This document shows, piece after piece, positions 34,090-42,619 of a DNA stretch of 50,434 nucleotides. The stretch is from positions 71,180 through 121,613 of the forward strand of contig JAHBTN010000011.1 of assembly GCA_019638575.1 (NCBI GenBank). The letters are read 5' to 3'. This DNA comes from Ferruginibacter sp. GTDB lineage: Bacteria > Bacteroidota > Bacteroidia > Chitinophagales > Chitinophagaceae. The position numbers were made by a program, and so were the translations under genes. Positions within the stretch are counted from its first letter, which is position 1. The number at the start of each line of letters is the position of its first letter. The notes beneath the pieces are model-generated. The model had not been told where the DNA came from. It saw nothing but the letters and a program-made list of their open reading frames with translations, and did not search any database.

Positions 34090-34836
34090 CTAAAAATCTA
34101 TCCCAATCCACTTTTTCTTCTTTTTGGCATATTTGTCAAAATTAAATTTGTATAACTTTCCGGGCCTGTGCGGTACATCTTTTTCCATCTCATTCATATC
34201 AATTAAAAAATCCATAGCAAAAAACTTTTTACGGAAGTTGCGCCGGTCCATTTTGGTATTTAATATAGCTTCGTATAAATTTTGAAGTTCACGTAACGAA
34301 AATTTTTTGGGTAACAGGTTAAAACCTAAAGGATGTTCCTGTATTCTTTTCTGCAACCATTTATAACAGGTATCAAAAATCGACTGGTGATCAAAAGCCA
34401 GGTCGGTAACACTTTGTACATCATGCCAGTGCAGTTCATTATCCAGTATGTTTAACTTATAATGCTGTACATTAATGAGCGAACAATAGGCTGCAGTAAC
34501 TACCCGCCCGGCAGGATGCCTGTTTACAGCGCCAAAAGTATGTACCTGTTCTAAATAAACATCGTTTAGGCCAGTACGTTCTTTTAATATACGGTAAGCG
34601 GCATTGTCAAGGTCTTCTTTTATCCCAACCAAATCGCCTAATAACGACCATTTGCTTTGAAATTTTTTCAAGTCGCTGCGAATAAGTAATACTTTCAGTT
34701 TGTTTTCATCGAAACCGAAAATGACGCAATCAACTGACAAGGCAATGCCCGTGCTGCTTTCTACTTCGGTTTGTATGGTTTGAAAAGTTTTTATAGTGGA
34801 AGCTTTTTTTCCATTTGCTGATAGTTTTATATCCAT
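34090..34836 (-). CDS. Nudix-fold transcriptional regulator (NrtR/AraR-like)
   Basis: This 248-residue protein has an N-terminal Nudix-like domain (about 25-150: VDCVIFGFDENKLKVLLIRS, then KWSLLGDLVGIKEDLDNAAY) and a C-terminal winged-helix domain (about 170-245: FSLRELQNLYEAILNTKMDR, then RRNFRKKFFAMDFL). That is the architecture of NrtR-type regulators. The Nudix box is degraded (ILKERTGL in place of REUxEExGU), so it should bind a ligand, not hydrolyse one. Relatives in Bacteroidota control sugar use. It sits between the susC promoter and the amylase gene and is the natural candidate for control of this locus. Confidence 0.88.
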   Translation of the reverse strand: MDIKLSANGKKASTIKTFQTIQTEVESSTGIALSVDCVIFGFDENKLKVLLIRSDLKKFQSKWSLLGDLVGIKEDLDNAAYRILKERTGLNDVYLEQVHTFGAVNRHPAGRVVTAAYCSLINVQHYKLNILDNELHWHDVQSVTDLAFDHQSIFDTCYKWLQKRIQEHPLGFNLLPKKFSLRELQNLYEAILNTKMDRRNFRKKFFAMDFLIDMNEMEKDVPHRPGKLYKFNFDKYAKKKKKWIGIDF

Positions 34837-34908
34837 GTTGTTTTGGTTTATCAGTTAGGGTTTTATTTAATTTTTATATGCAGGAATAATTATTTTTTAT
34901 TCCCGGTA

Positions 34909-37900
34909 TTACATTTTAATAAACTTAACAAAGTAACCTTTACCATTTTGCTGAAGGCGTAAAAAGTAACATCCTTTTGCAAGACCGCTTAACTGGCTTG
35001 TTAATGCAAGCGTGTACTGCCCGTTTAATTGCATAGTATTGTAAAGTACCAGCATTTTTTGTCCGTATGCATTTAACACGGTAATGTTTACTGTTCCATT
35101 ACCCGGAACTATATAATCTATGATAGCACTACTATTTACAGGGTTTGGTGAAATTTTAATTCCAAAACCATTCTTAATATGGGTTATTTGGTTATTGTGT
35201 GTGCTTGTTGTAAAATGTGCAACTGAATAATTGTTGATGATGGTTTGAGAGCAATTAGCTGTTACACGCCAATCATAATCAGTACCCGGTTCAAGATTAT
35301 TTAAAGATGCTGTAGCGGTTGTTATTGATGTTGCAAGATTTATCCAGTTGGATGAACTTGATTTTTTATAATCAACTGTGTAGTATAGTCCTGGTACCAA
35401 ATCCCAATTTAATACTGCAGCATTTAATGTTATTGACGATGCCTGTAATGCTGATGGTGGCGCAGGCGTAGCTGTTACCACCACATTTATTAAAGCTCTT
35501 GGGCTTTCGCCGCAGGCTTGTGTTTGGCTAACATAGTATGCAGTGGTGCCGGCTGTTGTTGTTACAGGTATGGGGGCTACCGTACTGCCTGTACCGCCTG
35601 TAGCAGTGCTGTACCAAAGCAGGTTAGTGCCGGTTGCAGTAAGTGCTGTGGCAATTGCATTTTGGCAATAAGTAACAGGACTGTTAACCACCGGCGCTGC
35701 TGTGGCAGCTAAAACATTTACAGTAATTACAGCTCTTTGACTTTCGCAACCGTTTACTGTTTGGGTAACATAATAATTGGTACTTCCTGCAGTATTGGTG
35801 GATGGAGTAGGTGCTGTTGTATTTCCCGTTCCACCTGTTGCAGAACTGTACCACAATAAGCCTGTTCCTGTAGCAGTTAATTGAGTAGCATTGGCATTAA
35901 TACAATAACTAACCGGGCTGTTAACTGATGGTGCCGGTGGTGCGGCATTAACCGTTACCGTTATTGCAGCTCTTGGGCTTTCACATCCTCCGTTTGACTG
36001 GCTTACATAATAAACAGTATTGCCTGCATTAGCTGTTGACGGAACCGGGGCTGTACTGCTACCTGTTCCACCGGTAGCAGTAGTGTACCATAAAAGATTG
36101 GTACCTGTTGCAGTTAATGCTGTTGCAGTTACATTTTGGCAATAAACAACCGGTGATGAAACTACAGGCGCTGCAGGTACTGCACTCACAATAACAACAA
36201 TCTCGGCCCTTGGGCTTTCGCCACAACTTTGAGTTTGGCTAACATAATAAGATGTGCTGCCAACCGTAGCTGTTGAAGGAACAGGAGCTGTGCTGCTTCC
36301 TGTACCACCGGTAGCTGTAGTGTACCATAAAAGATTGGTACCTGTTGCGGTTAATGCAGTTGCTGTTGCATTCTGGCAATAATTAACCGGGCTTGTAACG
36401 GTAGGTGCAGGTGTGTTTGCAGTAACATTAACCACAATTGGCAAACGTGGGCTTTCGCAGCCGATAGTTTGCGTAACATAATAGGTAGTACTGCCTATTG
36501 TTGTGGTAGATGGTGTTGGAGCCGTTGGGCTACCAGTACCACCAGTGGCAGTAGTGTACCATAATAAATTTGTACCATTGGCTTGCAAGGGAACAGCCGT
36601 TGCATTCTGGCAATAATTAACCGGGCTTGTAGCGGTAGGCATTGGTGTTGTACATACCGGCACCGATATATAAATATGGTATTCGCCCGGTTGTAAAGTA
36701 ATAGTTTGAGAAGCAGATGTTAAATTAAAATTACTTCCGGTTGCACCGTTAACGCCACTGCCCGTACCATTACTGATATAGTTTGTCCAATCGCCGGTTG
36801 ATTGAAAGGTTATGGTTTTTGTTTTAACATCCACATCCATATTGGCAACAACTGTTATTTTTTTACCGGCGCTGTTTGGGTCGGCTATTTGAAAAACTTT
36901 TACAAGGCCGCTGTTAAAATCATACGTAAAGTTTGTGTTATTAAAAATAGCCGTGTTGTTAAGCCTTAATTGAATGATGCTTTTATAAGTATTATAAAGA
37001 TGAACTCTTTCCGGTACGGTCATATATTCCCAATGCGGAGGTTTGTTAGCAACATTCGATCCACCATAATTCAATGGTATGTCGTATCCCCGTTCTTCAA
37101 ACTGCCAAATCATTTTGGGCCCCGGTACGGTGAAGAAAACAGTAGCTGCTGATTCTTCCCTAGCAAGTGCCGTATTTAAGTTCTTTACATTGTACGAACC
37201 TGAAGAGTTTCCGTAAGTAAGGTTTTTATACATGGTACGTTCTTCATCATGGCTTTCCATATATCCTACTTCGGCAGGGTTGTTATAACCTTTTTGCGCA
37301 CTGCTGTAAACAATAGGTGTAATATCAGAATTAGATACATAACCCATAGTACATTGGTTATAAGTTGCATTATTATTTCCCCAAAGCATAAATCCATGAG
37401 CAGCGTATTCCTGTTCTTCTTGGCAAGGTAAAGTGCCTAAAAATTCCAAAATCATGTAGCTATTTGGATGACTCGGCACAACCCCGTCATAATATCTTTT
37501 TAAATTGGCAACACGGCTTGCATCATAATTTTCAACTGTAGTGGTATTGCTTACTGTTTGTGTAAATCCTTTTGCCAGGTCAAACCTGTATCCATCAATC
37601 TTATATTCATCCAGCCAAAAATTAAGCGAACGCAGTACAAGGTATTGTGTGGCAGTAGATGTATGGTTAAAATCATTAAACACACTATAAGGATGTGGTG
37701 CCGTTACATTTAACCAGGGATTATTGGCAGCAGGCCTGTTATTGGCCGCATCCCAATATAATTTTGCCTGAGGTGCGTTACCGGTACAATGATTATAAAC
37801 TACATCCAGTATTACCGCAATACCGTTAAGATGGCATTTATCAATAAACTCTTTCAGCTTATTTTTTGTACCATAATATTTATCGGGCGCAAAATAAAAC

Positions 37901-39246
37901 GAAGGATTATAACCCCAGCTTTCGTTGCCGTCAAACTCATTGATGGGCATTAGTTCAATGGCATTGATGCCGATGTTTTTTAAATATTGCAGCGAATCTA
38001 TCAACGACTGGTAACTGTGTTCGGCTGTAAAGTCTCTTATCAGCAATTCGTATACTATTAAGTTTCTTTTATCAGGCTTTGTAAAATTATTTACCTGCCA
38101 GGTGTATGCAGGTTCAGCAGTTTGCAGTATACCAACCAGTCCGGTTGTTAACCCTGTTGGATATGGTTTAAGGTTAGGGTAGGTGGTTGAGTTAATATAC
38201 TGGTCGTTATCGGGATCTAATATTTTTTGAGAATAAGGATCGGCAATTTTAATACTGTTATCAACCAGGTACTGGTACCCATATTCGGTGCCGGGTGTAA
38301 GCCCACTGATGGTTAGCCAGTAATAATTTCCATCCGGTGTTCTCTTCATCTGGTAGGCACAATCGGCAGTCCAGTTTGTAAAATCACCAATTACCTGTAC
38401 ATTGTTTTTATTGGGGGCAAACAGTACCAATGTTACAGTGGTATTATTGGCATCATAATTTATTCCTTCCTGTACTCCTGCCGGTAAAGCTGCAACAGTT
38501 ACGGTAGGAGCAATGTAAAAACTAAAAGAATCTTTTACTGTAACCGACCCATTATTGCCTTCAAGAAAAACCTGGTGTGCGCAGGCTGTACTGATTGTGG
38601 GATTTGCAGAAATGGTAGTTGCATTAGATGCTGTGTTTATACTACTGCCATCTAATTTTAATGTAAGGTTACTGTTGGCAGATGCAACACCTGTGATATT
38701 AATACTGCCGCCAACGGTTATATTTATCGGCTCTATCCAGGGTATATACCTGGGTTCAAAAGGAGGCAGGTTAAGGCGTACGGCATATTCTGCATTTGCA
38801 TATACAGGTATATACATATCACTTACATCAGAGTTAACCTGTTTAAGATTACCCGATGCATTTCGGAAAATAATAGCAACTTTTTTTATAGTTTCACCGG
38901 CAGGCACGCCAAAAAATGTACGGATATTGCTGATTGAATATTGATACTTGTTGCTGCCCAGTGCAGTAGCATGTGCTGCGGGGTCGGTAGAGCCCCAGGT
39001 GAACTTAACATATTTCCAATCGTTGGGGCCGGTACTTAAATTGGTGATTACGCCTACATGTACATAAACATTATTTGAATTACCGCCTTCAAAATTTAAT
39101 AAACCCTGGTTGCCTTTTGTACAGTCAACAGTAATGTTTAGTGATGTATTGTCAGTTGCAAACTCGGGTAGCCAGCTTAGCAAACGCTGTGCATTTGCAG
39201 TGAATCCACAAAAAAATACCAGGCAGAAAAATACGAGTCTTCTCAT
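34909..39246 (-). CDS. Large secreted GH13 alpha-amylase with five CHU_C-type Ig repeats and a T9SS sorting domain
   Basis: This 1445-residue protein has, in order: a signal peptide (VFFCLVFFCGFTANAQ); N-terminal starch-binding/Ig-like domains; a CBM48-like module (about 270-350, VIGDFTNWTADCAYQMKRTP); and a GH13 barrel (about 385-800) with DVVYNHCTG, the nucleophile in DGYRFDLAKGF (D556), the acid in MILEFLG (E601) and ESHDEER (Asp near 667). Five Ig-like repeats of about 80 residues follow (C-Q-N-A ... LLWYTTATGGTGS ... YYVSQT ... ESPRA), then an FN3 domain. The end is a type A sorting domain (KISPNPVNSSAIIDYIVPGN ... GCYFLRLQQNGKGYFVKF). It is exported by T9SS to the surface or medium to cut starch. 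Repeats 2 and 3 are nearly identical, a sign of recent duplication. Confidence 0.94.
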   Translation of the reverse strand: MRRLVFFCLVFFCGFTANAQRLLSWLPEFATDNTSLNITVDCTKGNQGLLNFEGGNSNNVYVHVGVITNLSTGPNDWKYVKFTWGSTDPAAHATALGSNKYQYSISNIRTFFGVPAGETIKKVAIIFRNASGNLKQVNSDVSDMYIPVYANAEYAVRLNLPPFEPRYIPWIEPINITVGGSINITGVASANSNLTLKLDGSSINTASNATTISANPTISTACAHQVFLEGNNGSVTVKDSFSFYIAPTVTVAALPAGVQEGINYDANNTTVTLVLFAPNKNNVQVIGDFTNWTADCAYQMKRTPDGNYYWLTISGLTPGTEYGYQYLVDNSIKIADPYSQKILDPDNDQYINSTTYPNLKPYPTGLTTGLVGILQTAEPAYTWQVNNFTKPDKRNLIVYELLIRDFTAEHSYQSLIDSLQYLKNIGINAIELMPINEFDGNESWGYNPSFYFAPDKYYGTKNKLKEFIDKCHLNGIAVILDVVYNHCTGNAPQAKLYWDAANNRPAANNPWLNVTAPHPYSVFNDFNHTSTATQYLVLRSLNFWLDEYKIDGYRFDLAKGFTQTVSNTTTVENYDASRVANLKRYYDGVVPSHPNSYMILEFLGTLPCQEEQEYAAHGFMLWGNNNATYNQCTMGYVSNSDITPIVYSSAQKGYNNPAEVGYMESHDEERTMYKNLTYGNSSGSYNVKNLNTALAREESAATVFFTVPGPKMIWQFEERGYDIPLNYGGSNVANKPPHWEYMTVPERVHLYNTYKSIIQLRLNNTAIFNNTNFTYDFNSGLVKVFQIADPNSAGKKITVVANMDVDVKTKTITFQSTGDWTNYISNGTGSGVNGATGSNFNLTSASQTITLQPGEYHIYISVPVCTTPMPTATSPVNYCQNATAVPLQANGTNLLWYTTATGGTGSPTAPTPSTTTIGSTTYYVTQTIGCESPRLPIVVNVTANTPAPTVTSPVNYCQNATATALTATGTNLLWYTTATGGTGSSTAPVPSTATVGSTSYYVSQTQSCGESPRAEIVVIVSAVPAAPVVSSPVVYCQNVTATALTATGTNLLWYTTATGGTGSSTAPVPSTANAGNTVYYVSQSNGGCESPRAAITVTVNAAPPAPSVNSPVSYCINANATQLTATGTGLLWYSSATGGTGNTTAPTPSTNTAGSTNYYVTQTVNGCESQRAVITVNVLAATAAPVVNSPVTYCQNAIATALTATGTNLLWYSTATGGTGSTVAPIPVTTTAGTTAYYVSQTQACGESPRALINVVVTATPAPPSALQASSITLNAAVLNWDLVPGLYYTVDYKKSSSSNWINLATSITTATASLNNLEPGTDYDWRVTANCSQTIINNYSVAHFTTSTHNNQITHIKNGFGIKISPNPVNSSAIIDYIVPGNGTVNITVLNAYGQKMLVLYNTMQLNGQYTLALTSQLSGLAKGCYFLRLQQNGKGYFVKFIKM

Positions 39247-39260
39247 GTAGCATGCAATTT

Positions 39261-39281
39261 AATGTGTAAATTAAACACATT
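39261..39281 (-). promoter_or_regulatory. Candidate operator upstream of the large amylase
   Basis: Perfect 7-bp arms AATGTGT and ACACATT are separated by 7 bp. The site lies 15 bp upstream of the amylase ATG and so falls in its leader or promoter. It shares the GTGTAAA half-site with the site near susC. Confidence 0.45.
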
Positions 39282-39324
39282 ATATAATTAAATCCAAAAA
39301 ATACACAATAGAATTTTCAAAATT

Positions 39325-39373
39325 TTGTCAACAGATAATTTATTGTATTTTTAGCAGCGTGTATTTTTTACAC
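39325..39373 (+). promoter_or_regulatory. Promoter and overlapping candidate operator of the sugar transporter operon
   Basis: TTG (39325-39327), an 18-bp spacer and TATTTTTA (39346-39353) resemble a Bacteroidota promoter. Just downstream, GTGTA and TACAC flank TTTTT (39359-39373), covering the expected transcription start. That position suits a repressor. The ATG is at 39403. Confidence 0.42.
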
Positions 39374-39402
39374 AAAAAATAATTGATAATTAAACGATTG
39401 CT

Positions 39403-40725
39403 ATGACAAACATACAGGCCACAGCAAAACCAAGGCTAAGTTTATCGCAAATCATAAATATGAGTGTTGGCTTTTTCGGCATCCAGTTTGGGTGGGATTT
39501 GCAGCGTGCCAACATGGGGCCCATCTATGAACATTTACATGCTCATGCAGATGACATACCCCTTTTATTTTTAGCTGCTCCTTTAACCGGGTTAATTGTG
39601 CAACCCATTATTGGTTATATGAGCGACCGTACCTGGCACCCTACTTTTGGAAGAAGACGGCCATATTTTTTAATTGGCGCTATCTTAAGTGCCATTGCCC
39701 TGGTGTTTATGCCGCATAGCAGTGTATTATGGATGGCTGCCGGTTTGCTTTGGGTGATGGATGTTTTTGGCAATGTAGCCATGGAACCCTTTCGGGCTTT
39801 TGTAGCCGATAAATTAAATGAAGAACAACGAACACAAGGTTTTGTTATGCAAAGCCTGATGATAGGTTTGGGTGGCAGCATTGCATCGGCCTTGCCCTGG
39901 ATGATGACTAACTGGTTTGAATTAAGCAATACGGCAGCAAGTGGTATTATTCCTGATAATGTTAAATGGAGTTTTTATATTGGTGCTTTTTTCTTTTTCA
40001 CAGCAGTTTTATACACTGTTATTACTTCTAAAGAATATCCGCCAGAAGACATCGGCTTTAAAGAAAAAATAAAAGAATCAAACAAAGGATTTGGTGGTGG
40101 CATAAAAGAAATATATGAAGCCATTACCAACATGCCTAAAAAAATGAAAGTGCTTTCGTTAGTACAATTCTTCACCTGGCCGGGATTGTTCCTGATGTGG
40201 TTTTATTATAATACCGCTGTAGCCCGTAATGTTTTTCATGCAACAAGCGAAACAGATCCATTGTACGGGCAGGGTACCAATTTTGGCGGCCTCACACTTT
40301 CATTTTATAATGTAGTAACTTTTTTATTTGCATTCATTCTCCCTTTCATTGCAAAAAAACTGGGCAACAAATTAACCCATAGTGTTTGCCTGTTGGCAGG
40401 TGCCATCGGGTTGATAAGTGTGGCTTTTGTACAAAATAAATATATGCTGTTTGTAAGTATGACGGGTGTTGGTATTGCATGGGCAAGTATCCTTTCATTA
40501 CCATATGCAATGCTTAGTGGCGTGTTACCGCAAAACAAGATAGGAGTGTATATGGGTATCTTTAATTTTTTTATTGTATTGCCCGAAATTATTGCATCGC
40601 TTGGTTTTGGATGGATAATGAAAAATGTTTTAAACAACGACAGGCTTGCTGCCGTGCAAATTGGCGGTGTGCTGATGATTATTGCTGCACTGATTTGCTT
40701 TTTTCTTATTAGGGATAAAGATTAA
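39403..40725 (+). CDS. MFS sugar transporter, SLC45-like
   Basis: This 440-residue protein has 12 hydrophobic segments. The start SVGFFGIQFGWDLQRANMGP and the first cytosolic loop IGYMSDRTWHPTFGRRRPYF, with the D-R-T and GRRRP motifs, are typical of the SLC45/GPH-like branch of the major facilitator family that carries disaccharides. It should take maltose or maltodextrin across the inner membrane by proton symport. It is divergent from the amylase and is followed 4 bp later by a GH13 gene, so it leads a transporter-GH13-GH13 operon. Confidence 0.88.
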   Translation: MTNIQATAKPRLSLSQIINMSVGFFGIQFGWDLQRANMGPIYEHLHAHADDIPLLFLAAPLTGLIVQPIIGYMSDRTWHPTFGRRRPYFLIGAILSAIALVFMPHSSVLWMAAGLLWVMDVFGNVAMEPFRAFVADKLNEEQRTQGFVMQSLMIGLGGSIASALPWMMTNWFELSNTAASGIIPDNVKWSFYIGAFFFFTAVLYTVITSKEYPPEDIGFKEKIKESNKGFGGGIKEIYEAITNMPKKMKVLSLVQFFTWPGLFLMWFYYNTAVARNVFHATSETDPLYGQGTNFGGLTLSFYNVVTFLFAFILPFIAKKLGNKLTHSVCLLAGAIGLISVAFVQNKYMLFVSMTGVGIAWASILSLPYAMLSGVLPQNKIGVYMGIFNFFIVLPEIIASLGFGWIMKNVLNNDRLAAVQIGGVLMIIAALICFFLIRDKD

Positions 40726-40729
40726 AAAA

Positions 40730-42607
40730 ATGATTATGAAAAAAAACTTTCTTTTTGTAGCCTGCTTTTTGTTTTTTGTTGTAACATCATTTGCACAAAC
40801 AGGCGATTATAAATGTTATCCTACCAACTGGTGGGTGGGTATGAAATGGAATAAACTGCAGTTAATGGTTCATGGCCAAAACGGCAAACATGTTTGGGCC
40901 GATAAATCTACCGTACAAATTAAATATCCCGGCGTAAAAATTGTAAATATTCACAAGCCTGAAAATAGAAATTATATTTTTATTGACCTTGAAATTGCTG
41001 CCAATACAAAACCCGGTACATTTAAAATTGATTTTGTTTTTATTGATTTAAAAGATTGCTTCTCTCTGAATTACGAATTAAAACCACGCCGTTCCGGCAA
41101 TGGAACTTTATTTGCACAGGGCGTAACGGCTAAAGATTTTATTTACCTGATAATGCCCGACAGGTTTAGTAATGGCGATGAAAGCAACGACCGTGTAGCC
41201 GACATGCGAGACCAGTCGCTAAACAGGGATACCGTTTTTAACCGCCATGGCGGCGATTTACTGGGTGTTCAAAATCATCTTGATTATTTATATAAGTTGG
41301 GTGTTACAACTATTTGGCTTAACCCGGTTATTGAAAACGATATGCCTAACCGTACCGAACACGGCTATGCATTTACCGATCATTATAAAGTAGATGCCAG
41401 GCTTGGCGGCGATAAAGCCTACCAGCAATTAATTGATGCAACCCATGCAAAAGGTATGAAGATGATTCAGGATGCTGTATACAATCATGTAGGCCTGTAT
41501 CATTTTACCGTGCAGGATATGCCCATGAAAGACTGGCTGCACCAATGGCCTGCTTATACCAACACTACTTACAAAGACCAGGTTTTGTTTGACCCCTATG
41601 CAAGTAAAAAAGATGTGAAGCAAATGGAAGCAGGTTGGTTTACACCTCAAATGCCCGACCTTAACCAGGAAAATCCATTTGTGGCAAATTTTTTAATACA
41701 ACATGCTTTGTGGACGGTTGAAAATTTTGGAATAGATGGCTGGCGCATTGATACCTATGCATACAACGACCTTGCATTTATGAACCGCTGCAACAAAGCG
41801 CTGATGGATGAATATCCTAAGCTAACTATGTTTGGCGAAACTTGGGTTCATGGCGTTCCCAACCAATCTTATTTTGTACAGAACAATTACGATATCCCCT
41901 TTAAAAGCAACTTGCAGGCAGCAACCGATTTTCAAACTTTGTGGGGTATAACTGATGCTATGACAAAAGATTTTGGATGGACCGATGGTGTAAACAGGCT
42001 ATATACAACACTTGCACAGGATTTTGTTTATAAAGATGCCACTCGTAATGTTATTTTTCTTGATAACCATGATATGTCCCGTTTTTATAGTGTGGTAAAC
42101 CAAAACATGGATAAATACAAATCGGCATTAAGCTGGTTGCTTACCTGCAGGGGCATTCCGCAAATGTATTATGGCGATGAACTGGCCACCACCGGCACCA
42201 CCAGCCCCAATGATGGATATGTACGGTTAGATTTTCCGGGCGGATGGAAAAATGATTCACTAAATAAATTTACTATAGAAGGAAGAACACAAACCGACCA
42301 GGAAATTTTTCAACACCTGGCCACGCTGGCTAATTTCAGAAAAAGCTCATCGGCATTAACAACCGGAAAAATGATGCAATATTTACCAGATGATGGTTTG
42401 TATGTTTATTTCAGGTACGATAATGAGCAAACAATTATGGTGGCAATGAATACCGCCAAAGTTGATAAGAAAGTGAGTATTGATAATTATAAAGAAAGAA
42501 CCGATGGATTTACAACTTTTAAAAATGTAATCACTAAAGAAACAGGTGCGCTTGCAGATTTTAATATTGGCTCTTATAAAACTGTAGTGTACCAATTGAT
42601 GAAATAA
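40730..42607 (+). CDS. GH13 neopullulanase/cyclomaltodextrinase-like enzyme (SusA-type)
   Basis: This 625-residue protein has a signal peptide (FLFVACFLFFVVTSFAQ); a second ATG two codons in is equally likely as start. The N-terminal immunoglobulin-like domain (about 25-125, CYPTNWWVGMKWNKLQLMVH) is that of cyclomaltodextrinases. The barrel shows DAVYNHVG, GWRIDTYAYND (nucleophile D341), MFGETWVHG (acid E370) and LDNHDMSRF (D448). It cuts malto-oligosaccharides, pullulan or cyclodextrins in the periplasm. It sits 4 bp after the transporter gene, and a second GH13 gene follows 12 bp later. Confidence 0.93.
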   Translation: MIMKKNFLFVACFLFFVVTSFAQTGDYKCYPTNWWVGMKWNKLQLMVHGQNGKHVWADKSTVQIKYPGVKIVNIHKPENRNYIFIDLEIAANTKPGTFKIDFVFIDLKDCFSLNYELKPRRSGNGTLFAQGVTAKDFIYLIMPDRFSNGDESNDRVADMRDQSLNRDTVFNRHGGDLLGVQNHLDYLYKLGVTTIWLNPVIENDMPNRTEHGYAFTDHYKVDARLGGDKAYQQLIDATHAKGMKMIQDAVYNHVGLYHFTVQDMPMKDWLHQWPAYTNTTYKDQVLFDPYASKKDVKQMEAGWFTPQMPDLNQENPFVANFLIQHALWTVENFGIDGWRIDTYAYNDLAFMNRCNKALMDEYPKLTMFGETWVHGVPNQSYFVQNNYDIPFKSNLQAATDFQTLWGITDAMTKDFGWTDGVNRLYTTLAQDFVYKDATRNVIFLDNHDMSRFYSVVNQNMDKYKSALSWLLTCRGIPQMYYGDELATTGTTSPNDGYVRLDFPGGWKNDSLNKFTIEGRTQTDQEIFQHLATLANFRKSSSALTTGKMMQYLPDDGLYVYFRYDNEQTIMVAMNTAKVDKKVSIDNYKERTDGFTTFKNVITKETGALADFNIGSYKTVVYQLMK

Positions 42608-42619
42608 AAATATTGGCAG

